DNA of 64,000 bases from NCBI GenBank assembly GCA_016788565.1, contig JAEUSP010000073.1, positions 1-64,000 of the forward strand, in the 5' to 3' direction. This DNA comes from Chlorobiota bacterium. Its GTDB lineage: Bacteria; Bacteroidota; Ignavibacteria; OLB7. The position numbers and the translations under genes were made by a program. The notes under the pieces were generated by a model. It was not told where the DNA came from. It searched no databases and was given only the letters and a program-made list of their open reading frames with translations. Of the stretch, positions 43,350-53,175 are shown piece by piece (the first letter of the stretch is position 1; each line of letters opens with the position of its first letter).

Positions 43350-45428
43350 ATGCTGCCCGACCAACTCACCAACGCCCCCGACACCGATTACTTCCCGCTT
43401 GGCGATGGGCGCGTTGTTGCCATCCTGCAATGGAGCCGCAACCCGTTGCTCACGCCGCTTGGCCTGCTGCTGTGGGATGCCGAGCGGATGACCCGCAAAG
43501 AAGGAACCTGGCTGTTCCACCCCGAGCTTGGCTTGCAACGCACCATGCTGACGGTTGTGGTGGATGGAGTTCGCCACCGCCCAACTCACGGCGGGTTGGA
43601 TGTTCGGTGGAATCTGGCGGAGCGGCCAGAAGTTGTGGCAACGTGGCGGGCTGGCGCGGTGGTTGTTACGGAGCGGTTTCATCTTCAAAGCCCGTCTTCC
43701 AACCTGATTCGCGAAGTCTCTATTTCCCAACCCGATGCCCAACCCGAAGGGGCCGCCACGCCAGTTCAGATTGAGGCTGTTCAGATTGAGGCCGCGCTGT
43801 ACGCCAACCCACTGCTGTTCGACCAGTTCCGTGCGATTTCGGGGGGGATGCTTCAGGCCGAAGGATATGCTTCCATCAACCTTTTTTCGGCTCCATCGGG
43901 GAGTGAGTTCGAGCGGTTTTTAACAGTCCGCTGTGCCCCCGATGCCAGTGGCGTTTCCGCAACGTTCATCTACTCAATCGAAGCTGTTCGAATGGCCGAG
44001 CGGGAAGGATTCTGGAGCCACGATGAAGAATGGGAGCCGCCAACCAACCCCGATGAACCGCCCGGCAGCAGCCTTGCCAACCAACTTCAGCGGCAGTATG
44101 CGATTGCCCGCAACGGGCTTCGGGCGGCGGTAAGCCGCACCGGGAAATTCGACGCATCAATCTGGCAGTATGGCTATCAATGGGGGATGGATGCCGCGAT
44201 GGTTGCCACCGCTGCGGCAATCAGCGGGCGGTTTCTGCTGGCGCGGCAAGTGATTCAGAATATCCTGAGCCAGCTGGCCAACAATGATGGGATGATTGCC
44301 GAATCGGGCCGATTCCGTGGCGGCGAACTTTCCGAATTGAACGGAAACGGCGCGGTGTTGGATGCCATCTGGCACTACTGGCAATGGACCGGCGACGCCA
44401 CCACTCCACGATTGTGGTGGTATCGCATTCGTGCCGTTGCCAACTACCTGCTCCGCCCAGAATACCAGCACCCAAGCGGCTTGCTGCAGGCCCGCCGCGA
44501 CCTGTGGGAACGGCTTCCCTGGATGGGCGTTCAGCCGGGGTTTGACCTTAGCCACCAAGTGTTTTGCTCGGTTGGGTTGCTGCACATTGCCGAGCTTGCC
44601 GAGCATCTGGGCCAGCAGGAAGATGCCAAGCAGTGGCGCGATGCCGGGGCGCAGATTCAGGAGGCGATGCTGAATCATCCGGACTACCGATTGATTCACG
44701 AAGGGAAATTCATCCACCGCCGCTTGGCCAACGGAACCGCAGCCGAAACAATGCTGCCCGATGCGGCTTGGCATGACGCTCACTATGCGCCCTACCTTCC
44801 TCCAGCCGAATCATCGCCCCAGCCGGCTCCCCGCCTCTGCACTCCCGATGCGGTTGAGGCGTTGCCGATTATCTACGGGCTTGTTCCCGCAACCAGCCAA
44901 GTTGCCACGCAGACGCTGGAACATCTGGAGCTTCTTTGGAACCAAAATGGAGGTGGTGGATATGGCCGAAGCACCGCCGCTTCCGACCCCGATTCCCCCG
45001 GCCCCTGGGCGTTTGCAACCGCATTTATTGCTGCCGCCGAAATTGAGTCGGGATTCACCGAACGTGCCGAACGTTCGTTGCGCTGGCTGCTGGAACAATC
45101 GGGCGTTGGGGGAACGTGGTTCGAGTATTACGGCCCACGCAACACGCCGCCATTCCCGCCAGTGGGAATTATTGTTTGGGGGTGGGCGCAGTTTATTATT
45201 CTGGTTGTCCGCCATCTGTTGGGGGTGAGAATTGAAGGTGATATGCTGATTGTTGCTCCAAAAATTTCAGATTTTCAACACACAATTCGGGTGGGTGATG
45301 GAGTAGTGAAAATAAATATCCGAGGGAGCACAACTGCACTGCTTGACGGCAAGATAATTGCGATGGAGCAAGGTGTGGTAAAAATCCCGTTGCCGCTGAA
45401 TATGGAGCATGAGTTGGAAATCAAGTAG
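43350..45428 (+). CDS. Six-hairpin (alpha/alpha)6 glycosidase-like protein
   Basis: 692 residues. The N-terminal half is beta-rich and resembles the glycogen-debranching/GH15-type N domain. The C-terminal half has (alpha/alpha)6-toroid helices with the glycosidase-like segments YGYQWGMDAAMVATAAA, ELNGNGAVLDAIWHYWQ and LERLPW-type active-site loops. It has no signal peptide, so it probably acts in the cytoplasm on glycogen or imported oligosaccharides. It starts 4 bp after ispH, so it is likely translated from the same mRNA. Confidence 0.8.
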   Translation: MLPDQLTNAPDTDYFPLGDGRVVAILQWSRNPLLTPLGLLLWDAERMTRKEGTWLFHPELGLQRTMLTVVVDGVRHRPTHGGLDVRWNLAERPEVVATWRAGAVVVTERFHLQSPSSNLIREVSISQPDAQPEGAATPVQIEAVQIEAALYANPLLFDQFRAISGGMLQAEGYASINLFSAPSGSEFERFLTVRCAPDASGVSATFIYSIEAVRMAEREGFWSHDEEWEPPTNPDEPPGSSLANQLQRQYAIARNGLRAAVSRTGKFDASIWQYGYQWGMDAAMVATAAAISGRFLLARQVIQNILSQLANNDGMIAESGRFRGGELSELNGNGAVLDAIWHYWQWTGDATTPRLWWYRIRAVANYLLRPEYQHPSGLLQARRDLWERLPWMGVQPGFDLSHQVFCSVGLLHIAELAEHLGQQEDAKQWRDAGAQIQEAMLNHPDYRLIHEGKFIHRRLANGTAAETMLPDAAWHDAHYAPYLPPAESSPQPAPRLCTPDAVEALPIIYGLVPATSQVATQTLEHLELLWNQNGGGGYGRSTAASDPDSPGPWAFATAFIAAAEIESGFTERAERSLRWLLEQSGVGGTWFEYYGPRNTPPFPPVGIIVWGWAQFIILVVRHLLGVRIEGDMLIVAPKISDFQHTIRVGDGVVKINIRGSTTALLDGKIIAMEQGVVKIPLPLNMEHELEIK

Positions 45429-45439
45429 AAAATAAAATT

Positions 45440-48112
45440 ATGCGCAACCAACGATCCCTAACTCAGATACTCTTTCTTTTTTTCTTCATCATCACCGCTG
45501 CAAATTCCCAGCAGCGAAGCACACTCTATGCTGTTGTTCTCGGAAATCAGGACTCCATTGTTGGGAGCAGCACGCTTGGCAGCGGATTATTCCGCAGCGT
45601 GGATTCCGCACGGACGTGGCAGCACCTTGGCCCCCGCAACCTGAAAGCCTACTCCATGGATGCCGTTGACCGCTCGAACGGGCAAATTTTATTTATTGCG
45701 GCTGGAAATGGAGTTCACAAATCCACCGATTACGGAAAAACTTGGCGCATCACCACCGATTGGCGGATGACCGAAGTGATGGAGGTAAAAGTAAATCAGA
45801 AAAATCCGCGTTGGGTTTTTGCTGCAACCGCATGGGGTTTGTGGCGGTCCAGCGATGGCGGCGAACATTGGGAAAACCCCGAAGGAGAATTGCAGCACTG
45901 CTACGTTCGGTCTGTTGTGCCGCCAGCTGGAGCTTCCAATCGTTGGGGCGCGGTTGCGTTGTTGGGTGATTCGCGTGAGTTTTCACACTTCTCTTCTACA
46001 AACCAGGGAAAATCATGGCGGAAAGCTGATTCAAAAACCACCAAGTTGTACGGAAATGGAGTTTGGGAAAATGCCAACATCCCGCAAAAAACAATTCTGT
46101 ATGGCTACCACGGTGTAGCAATTCGGACGGAAACCGGAGCGCGAAAAAAATATCCTTCATCCAATTTTGGGGATACTCTTGACATCACCGCGAACCTCCC
46201 CACACGCCGTGTTCATGCGCTGATTAAAATCCCGGGAACCGAAGAATTGCTGGTTGGGACGTTTGGAAATGGAGTTTGGCGAAAAAAAAATGCCGACACA
46301 GCATGGCAGTACTCTGGATTGGGGAAAGGACAGGTTTGGAGCATCACCGTCAAACAGGCGCGCCGCGACTCCGCGTTGTTTGAGAAAAGCATGAATCCAA
46401 ATAGAGATTCAGCATCCACTATTTTTTCAACACAGATTCTTCCTCCAATTCATCAATTTCCTGCTGCTTCTCATTCTTCGCCATTGATTGATTCTACTCT
46501 TCAGAAAATCGCCCGAAACAACGCGCTGAATTTCCAGTTCATTGCTGCGAAATTGGTGACTGGCATTGATACCGCGCTGGCGTGGCAGCAGCTTGACACA
46601 CTGCTGCGACACCCCAAAGGTGATATTTTTTGGATGTACCCCGCCGCCTGTTTCTATTTTTACTGCAATCATTTTTTGAATCAGCAGTGGCGCGCTCGGT
46701 TCCGCGAAACGTGGCAACGCTACACCCCCTACCGTGGCGATACCGAAAACCATTTTCTGATGTATTACTCCACACTGTTGCTGTTCAGCCAGGAATGGCC
46801 GAACCTTCCGGGAAGTGAGTGGTTCAACGGAAAAAGCTCGCGCCAAATTCATGCCGAGGCAACGGAATATCTGAACAACTGGATTGATGAAACCGCCACA
46901 AAAGGGATGTCCGAATGGGATTCCCCACGCTACCACTACTACTACATTGCGCCGCTGCTGACGCTTCGGGATTTTGCGGGCGATAGCGCGTTGCGCCGCC
47001 GCGCCGGGATGATGTTGGAGTTCCTGCTGGCCGATGCCGCCACCGAATATCTGAACGGCAACTACTGCGGCGCGCACTCACGCGATGGCGAAAGCTCCAC
47101 GCTGAACCCACGCACTGCCGAAATGAACGGCTACATCAATTTCTACCTTCGCGACACCGTCCCGATTCCGTTTGCTGATTTGGCATTTGCGGCAATTAGC
47201 CCGTTCCGGCCATCGGGAATTATTCGGGAAATTTTGCGTCAGCGTGATACTCCATTTCTTCACCGCGAGCTGCACCGCTCGCGTGGAAAAATGCGGTTCA
47301 GCAAGGAAGTTTATACTCCGGTAAAAAAACAGACATTTATTAATCGGGATTATGCGATTGGCTCGATGCAAGGGGGATTGCAATCCCCCATCCAGCAGCA
47401 CACGTGGGATGTGACGTTTGCCGCCAACCGCCCAAACAACACCATTTTCGGCTTGAACCCGTACGCTTCTGCCGATGAGCTTGGGATGTTTTTCCCGGAA
47501 GAGCCGGAATTAATGTTGGAAAATATCGGCACCACAAAAGCCGGATACCGCAGCCCCGATAAATGGATTGGGGGATCGCCGTCGGAGCAGGTGTGGCAGC
47601 ACCGTGGGACGCTGATTGCGCGGTATGATATTTCCGCAAAATCCGCCTATCCAAACGTTGATCTTTTCTTCCCGAACTCACTCGACACGCTGATTCGCGA
47701 TTCCAGCGGTTGGATTATCTGCCGGATGGAAGGGGGAATGGTGGGGGTCTGGCCGTTTGATAACAATGGAATTTGGAGCGAGCAGACGGCCAACATGCGG
47801 TATCGTTCCGGCAAGGGATATGTGGTGGAGACAGCCAGCATCCAAGAAATGACGTTTGCGAATTTTACCGAACGGCTACACCAGCGGAAACCAACTTCAA
47901 CCAGCTACACCACCATTCACGGCGAACAACTCACACTGCGCCAGCAAGCGGGCGGGGAAACACAACTGTTGGTGAATGGCGTTGCGGCAACAGCGATGCG
48001 GGATGGCTTGCGGATGGAAGGACCGTTTCTGGAATGCACCAACAACGGCGTTGCAACGCTGCGCGCCGGCGGCCAAACGGAAGTGCTCGATTTTTCGAAT
48101 TCTACACCTTGA
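45440..48112 (+). CDS. Secreted BNR-propeller plus heparinase-like toroid fusion
   Basis: 890 residues. After a signal peptide (MRNQRSLTQILFLFFFIITA) the first 300 residues carry BNR/Asp-box repeats (SRSVDSARTW, KSTDYGKTW, RSSDGGEHW), giving a sialidase-type beta-propeller. The rest, from about residue 370, reads as an alpha/alpha toroid and beta-sandwich, as in polysaccharide lyases and heparinase-like proteins (SEWDSPRYHYYY, EMNGYINFYL). I see no proven catalytic residues. The fusion suggests cell-surface polysaccharide binding and perhaps degradation. It lies 11 bp after the six-hairpin glycosidase. Confidence 0.7.
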   Translation: MRNQRSLTQILFLFFFIITAANSQQRSTLYAVVLGNQDSIVGSSTLGSGLFRSVDSARTWQHLGPRNLKAYSMDAVDRSNGQILFIAAGNGVHKSTDYGKTWRITTDWRMTEVMEVKVNQKNPRWVFAATAWGLWRSSDGGEHWENPEGELQHCYVRSVVPPAGASNRWGAVALLGDSREFSHFSSTNQGKSWRKADSKTTKLYGNGVWENANIPQKTILYGYHGVAIRTETGARKKYPSSNFGDTLDITANLPTRRVHALIKIPGTEELLVGTFGNGVWRKKNADTAWQYSGLGKGQVWSITVKQARRDSALFEKSMNPNRDSASTIFSTQILPPIHQFPAASHSSPLIDSTLQKIARNNALNFQFIAAKLVTGIDTALAWQQLDTLLRHPKGDIFWMYPAACFYFYCNHFLNQQWRARFRETWQRYTPYRGDTENHFLMYYSTLLLFSQEWPNLPGSEWFNGKSSRQIHAEATEYLNNWIDETATKGMSEWDSPRYHYYYIAPLLTLRDFAGDSALRRRAGMMLEFLLADAATEYLNGNYCGAHSRDGESSTLNPRTAEMNGYINFYLRDTVPIPFADLAFAAISPFRPSGIIREILRQRDTPFLHRELHRSRGKMRFSKEVYTPVKKQTFINRDYAIGSMQGGLQSPIQQHTWDVTFAANRPNNTIFGLNPYASADELGMFFPEEPELMLENIGTTKAGYRSPDKWIGGSPSEQVWQHRGTLIARYDISAKSAYPNVDLFFPNSLDTLIRDSSGWIICRMEGGMVGVWPFDNNGIWSEQTANMRYRSGKGYVVETASIQEMTFANFTERLHQRKPTSTSYTTIHGEQLTLRQQAGGETQLLVNGVAATAMRDGLRMEGPFLECTNNGVATLRAGGQTEVLDFSNSTP

Positions 48113-48139
48113 GCCGGTGCCTTTATTCACAGCAACCTT

Positions 48140-49048
48140 ATGCGGTACTTGTTGATTGCGATTGCAGCCATTGCCTTGCTTGCGGCAGGGGGGGTGATCT
48201 ACGAAGCGGCCACCGATGACCGCACTATCTCCACGTTTTTGTTCGGCGGGCAAACGGAGCCTTCGCCGGTTGCAATCCTCCCCAGCGATTCGCGCCACCG
48301 CAGTTTCCCCACCACCCGCAATGGCCGTGTGGAAGTTCGGTTCCAGCAAGCTGAGGTTCGGGTTGTGCGTGGGGCAACGGCAAGCATTGGCGTTGATCTG
48401 TTTATGGAAGGAGATGCGGTGGAGTTCGGCAGGGTGCAAGCCGATGCAGTGCAGGATTCCGACGGGACAGTGCGGGTGGTGGCCTATCCGGTGGGAAGCC
48501 CATTGCAATCGGGGAGCCTCACGGTTCTGCTAACGATTCCCGACAGCACAACTTTGCACTTGCAAGGGAAGGCTGGGAAGCTGGCGGTTGATGGAGTGGT
48601 TGGCAACATCACGTGCGCAGCCAGCCACTGCACCACGGCATTGCGCGATCTTCGCGGAACGGTTCGCGCAACGGATACCGCAGGGACCCTCACCCTTGAG
48701 CGGCTGGTTGGAAGCGGGGAGTTCACTCTATCCGGCACGCTGCTGCAAGCAACCATGAACGATGCAAAAATTCGGGCCAGGGGGGAAGGGAGTGTTGTGA
48801 TGGAGGAGCAGTTCCATGCTGCAGATATTCGGCTGGAAATGGGGAACATCACTGCGGGGCTGCGCCAGGTTGCTGATACTTGCTGGTTTATCACCCAGTC
48901 GGGGAATATCGAACTCCAGTTGCCGGAAAGGCTGCTTCCGCAAGTGGATGCGGTTCCTGCCATTCTGGGTTTTCCTGACTCGCTTGGCATCCCGCTTGGC
49001 GCGCCAATTATTGCACGCACGCCGCAGGGGAGCATCAGTTTGCGGTAG
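48140..49048 (+). CDS. Exported DUF4097/DUF2807-like beta-solenoid protein
   Basis: 302 residues. An N-terminal hydrophobic segment (MRYLLIAIAAIALLAAGGV) may be a signal peptide or anchor. The following repeated strand pattern (TLHLQGKAGKLAVDGVVGNI, LTLERLVGSGEFTLSGTL) is that of the DUF4097/DUF2807 adhesin-head solenoid fold. No catalytic sites are expected. It lies 27 bp after the propeller/toroid gene and is probably co-transcribed with it. The function is inferred only from the fold. Confidence 0.7.
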   Translation: MRYLLIAIAAIALLAAGGVIYEAATDDRTISTFLFGGQTEPSPVAILPSDSRHRSFPTTRNGRVEVRFQQAEVRVVRGATASIGVDLFMEGDAVEFGRVQADAVQDSDGTVRVVAYPVGSPLQSGSLTVLLTIPDSTTLHLQGKAGKLAVDGVVGNITCAASHCTTALRDLRGTVRATDTAGTLTLERLVGSGEFTLSGTLLQATMNDAKIRARGEGSVVMEEQFHAADIRLEMGNITAGLRQVADTCWFITQSGNIELQLPERLLPQVDAVPAILGFPDSLGIPLGAPIIARTPQGSISLR

Positions 49049-49147
49049 CTGGTGGCGTAGAATTATTGTTTTGTGCATTCAAGTTGCAGCACTATTTTCG
49101 CGGCACTTCTCAGGACTCCTCAAAACCATACTTCAAAGGACTTACCG

Positions 49148-50038
49148 ATGACCGTACCTAAACCTGTACCATTGCCAATGCTTGCCGTAGGGCTGTTGCT
49201 GCTAACGCTGTGCATGGCCACCACTGCTGTTGCCCAGCAAAATGCACCCGTTGTTGATCCGAACGGACACATGGGAGTTGGGACAACCAAGCCAGACCCA
49301 TCTGCTGCACTCGACATCGCCTCCACAACCGCAGGGCTGCTGATTCCACGGATGACCTCGGCGCAACAGAGCGCGCTGGTGAACCCTGCCACGGGGTTGT
49401 TGGTGTTCAACACCACCACCGGCAATTTTGAGTACAACAGCGGCACAACTACCAGCCCAACGTGGTCGACCATTTTGAACACCAGCAACTTGGTGAACTT
49501 CGGTTGGTCCACCACCGGCAACCCCAACACCAGCCCCGCAACCAACTTCTTGGGAACCAAGGATGATGTTGCGCTGGTGATCCGCACCAACAATGCCGAA
49601 CGGATGCGGGTGGATAACGATGGCGACGTTGGCGTTGGCACAAGCGGCCCAAATGTGCGGATGGATATTGATGGCGGTTTGGCGGTTCGCCCACCGTCGG
49701 AGGTGTCGGTCAGCGATCAAGGAACGATCACCGTTGGCAATCGCTCCTACATCCGCGCCCGCTCCACCACCGATTGGAATAGCACTACCGTGACCCTGAG
49801 CGATGGGGTTCAAGATGGCCAGATACTGGTGCTGCAAGCCAAAGGGGATTGCGATGATGGGCCGTTTTCGCAGGACCCATCCAATGGGTTTGAAATCTCC
49901 GATGACAACATCTTAACCAAAAACTTTTCCACACTTCAATTGTTCCCCGAAGACACCATCACGCTGATTTGGGATGCATCAGAAGGGAGTTGGATAGTGG
50001 TCAGTAAAATGGAGAGCGGTATGTGTGCCGCCTTCTAA
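49148..50038 (+). CDS. Exported repeat-containing surface protein of unknown function
   Basis: 296 residues. A signal peptide (about residues 10-30, LLLLTLCMATTAVAQ) is followed by the pattern GHMGVGTTKPDPSAALDIAS and GDVGVGTSGPNVRMDIDG, which is frequent in Bacteroidota secreted or phage-tail-fibre-like proteins, and ends in a compact beta domain. ATG at 49148 is preferred, since a frame reaching back to 49073 adds 25 non-conserved residues. A strong bidirectional terminator follows. Confidence 0.75.
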   Translation: MTVPKPVPLPMLAVGLLLLTLCMATTAVAQQNAPVVDPNGHMGVGTTKPDPSAALDIASTTAGLLIPRMTSAQQSALVNPATGLLVFNTTTGNFEYNSGTTTSPTWSTILNTSNLVNFGWSTTGNPNTSPATNFLGTKDDVALVIRTNNAERMRVDNDGDVGVGTSGPNVRMDIDGGLAVRPPSEVSVSDQGTITVGNRSYIRARSTTDWNSTTVTLSDGVQDGQILVLQAKGDCDDGPFSQDPSNGFEISDDNILTKNFSTLQLFPEDTITLIWDASEGSWIVVSKMESGMCAAF

Positions 50039-50096
50039 AAGGCCAAGCCAAACAACAGCCTGATTGAAGCAGATGAACATCTGCTGAATCACCGAT

Positions 50097-50144
50097 AAAA
50101 AACAACAGGGGCGGAACCCGCGAAGGTTCCGCCCCTGTTGTTTT
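50097..50144. terminator. Strong bidirectional terminator
   Basis: The long perfect inverted repeat AACAACAGGGGCGGAACC...GGTTCCGCCCCTGTTGTT has a 6-nt loop (CGCGAA), with A-rich and T-rich flanks (AAAA on the left, TTTT on the right). It lies between a plus-strand stop at 50038 and a minus-strand stop at 50161. Confidence 0.92.
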
Positions 50145-50160
50145 GCACCGTTTCAGTGCC

Positions 50161-51279
50161 TCAAAGTGCCTCATCAATCCCAAAGTAGAACTCCAATTTC
50201 TCCCCTACTCCAACATCAAGCCGGACGTTGATACGCTCCTTTGGATCCAGCGAAAAACGGATACCGGTCCCTGCCGAAGCGCGAACGTCGCGCAGGCTGA
50301 AAGTCCCCAGCGTTGGGGCCACCGCGCCAATTCCCGCAAAGCCCACCACCCCAAACCGCCACCACACCGGCAGCCGGTACTCGGCTTGTGCGGTCAGCAT
50401 CTGGTTGTTCCGGTAGCGGCCTTCGTAGAACCCTCGCATCCGGTTTTCGCCGCCAAGTTGGGAGAGCATGTAGAAGGGTGCTTGGCCGCTGGTGAACTCA
50501 CCATAGACCTGCGCCGCCACAACATGATCGCCAAACAGCGGCCAGTAGCGGCGGGCATCGGCGGTAAATTTTCCGAAATCGAAATCGCTTCCCAGAACCC
50601 GGTCGTAGCCCATGGCAATCAGCCGGATGTAGGTTCCGCGTGTGGTGCTGAAGGTGTAGTCGCGGTCATCAATTCCGGCAATCACCCCTGCGCCGCTTGC
50701 CAGCCCACCATCGCTTCCGGTGAACAAACCTCTATCCAAAAATCCGCCGGAATCAATGGCCAGAAATTTATCATGGCGGGCATCGTAGCGCACCGCAAGC
50801 ATCAGATGATCGAAGTACCGGGTGACGGCTGCCGAGCAACGGAGCGTGCGTGGTTCGTAAAGTTCCTCATCCTCTTTTCGGGTGGCGTTGCCAACGCCGT
50901 AGAAGTAGCTGGGATAATCCAAATATCCCAAGCTCCCTTTCAGGCTCCATCGCCCTTCGTCCCAGTAGAGTTCGGGGTAGCAGATAAGGGAAAGCTGCTT
51001 GTTCTGGGTGTAGATTCCCCCGCCGCTGATTTCATCGGCGCGGGAATCCAGCGGCGCATCTTCGGCACGTGAGTAGTAGATCACCGCGCCGCCGCCAGCC
51101 CAACGGGTTTCGGGGGTGTAAGCAATAAACGGAAGAATGGCTAAGCCGCTGCGGTCGCGGGTGGCGCTGTCGGCGGTGATATCAGCCGGGGCGGCGGTTG
51201 AGTCTTGAGCTTGCAGCGAAGGGAGGCAAGCAAGAAGGAGGGCAAAGCTGAGAAGAGAACATCGTGTGAAGTATTGCAT
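50161..51279 (-). CDS. BamA/Omp85-type outer-membrane barrel protein
   Basis: 372 residues. A signal peptide (about 1-24) is followed directly by a sequence like the C-terminal barrel of the surface antigen (D15/Omp85) family: RGLFTGSDGGLASGAGVIAG, DRDYTFSTTRGTY, GGENRMRGFYEGRYRNN and a terminal GVGEKLEFYFGI strand. POTRA domains are absent, so it is not a full BamA. Such short forms may act as lipid or protein transporters. ATG at 51279 is used over an in-frame TTG at 51285. Confidence 0.85.
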   Translation of the reverse strand: MQYFTRCSLLSFALLLACLPSLQAQDSTAAPADITADSATRDRSGLAILPFIAYTPETRWAGGGAVIYYSRAEDAPLDSRADEISGGGIYTQNKQLSLICYPELYWDEGRWSLKGSLGYLDYPSYFYGVGNATRKEDEELYEPRTLRCSAAVTRYFDHLMLAVRYDARHDKFLAIDSGGFLDRGLFTGSDGGLASGAGVIAGIDDRDYTFSTTRGTYIRLIAMGYDRVLGSDFDFGKFTADARRYWPLFGDHVVAAQVYGEFTSGQAPFYMLSQLGGENRMRGFYEGRYRNNQMLTAQAEYRLPVWWRFGVVGFAGIGAVAPTLGTFSLRDVRASAGTGIRFSLDPKERINVRLDVGVGEKLEFYFGIDEAL

Positions 51280-51413
51280 GGGCAAAAATCGTGTAAGTTT
51301 CTCACATACGGTAAGGTAGCTGCCAATGGTTTGTTATCTTCGGCGCAAATTTTATGGTCAAATTTTTGTCAGTGCTCTGGTTGGTAGCCTTTTATCTCCT
51401 CTGACTGCTTCCG

Positions 51414-52186
51414 ATGACACATCACGAGCTTCTTCGCAGAATAACCGTTGGCACACCGGGCGACCCCGGCAGCGCGCTGATTCGCGGGACTTCCATCACC
51501 GTGATTGAAGTGCTGGGAAGGCTTGCTGCGGGGGAAACCACCGAAGAATTACTGAACCGCTACCCGCAATTAGTGGAAGATGACCTTCACGCCTGCGCGG
51601 CGTACGCCACCGAAATAACGCTGCTATCGGCAATGCCACCAACCGAGGAGGCCGGCTACACACCACCAACTGGAACGCGACTGCGGCTGATTGCCGAGAC
51701 GCTCCGGTTTGTTCGCGGGGTGATTGCTGCCGATGGGGGAAGCCCACTGGAAGGGGTGCTGCGGATTGCGTTGATTGGATCGCTGGCAACGGCAAAACCG
51801 GACCCCAGAGATATTGACCTGTTAATCACCGTTGGCGACGGGATGGAGCTTGCGCCGTTGGCTTCGCGCGCGCGCCGGTTGCATGAAGCCGCGCAAACGG
51901 TTCATCGCGGAGCCGACGTATTTCTGACGAACTCCGAAGGGGGATACATCGGGCGGATCTGCCGCCAGATTGATTGCGGGCATGGTGTTCGGATCAACTG
52001 CCGCGCGTTGCACTGCGGCCATCGCCCATTTCTGTACGACGATTTGCACTTGGTCAGGCTATCGGCCCGCCTGATTGAGCAACCACCAATTATCCTGTGG
52101 CCGAACCTGATTGTGCGCGTCCCGGTGCCGAACGATCTGCAAACGGGATTGATTGCACCACTTCAACAACTGCTTGGAAACTGGAA

Positions 52187-52190
<4 letters not shown>
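51414..52190 (+). CDS. DUF433 domain fused to nucleotidyltransferase-like domain
   Basis: 258 residues. The first 70 match the DUF433 antitoxin-type domain ([40 protein letters not shown]). The next 140 resemble a minimal nucleotidyltransferase (MNT) of the type with G-S then D-x-[23 protein letters not shown]433 proteins are often antitoxins and MNT domains often toxins or antitoxins, so the fusion may be an unusual toxin-antitoxin module, though both functions are inferred. The next gene starts within its stop codon (ATGA), suggesting coupling. Confidence 0.78.
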
Positions 52191-53092
<902 letters not shown>

Positions 53093-53119
53093 AATAGAAA
53101 TTGAAGCATTGCGGAAAAG

Positions 53120-53169
53120 CACACCAGCCACCAGCGCGGAAACTGAGCAACGCACTGGTGGCTGGTGTG
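53120..53169. terminator. Candidate bidirectional terminator
   Basis: The inverted repeat CACACCAGCCACCAG...CTGGTGGCTGGTGTG has a 20-nt loop. It lies between the plus-strand stop at 53092 and the minus-strand stop at 53176 and suits both directions. The T tract after the right arm is short. Confidence 0.72.
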
Positions 53170-53175
53170 TTCCTT

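Noticed and set aside
49148-50038. Prophage tail-fibre gene
   Set aside because: The GVGTT/ALDI pattern occurs in tail fibres but also in many Bacteroidota secreted proteins, and no other phage gene is nearby.
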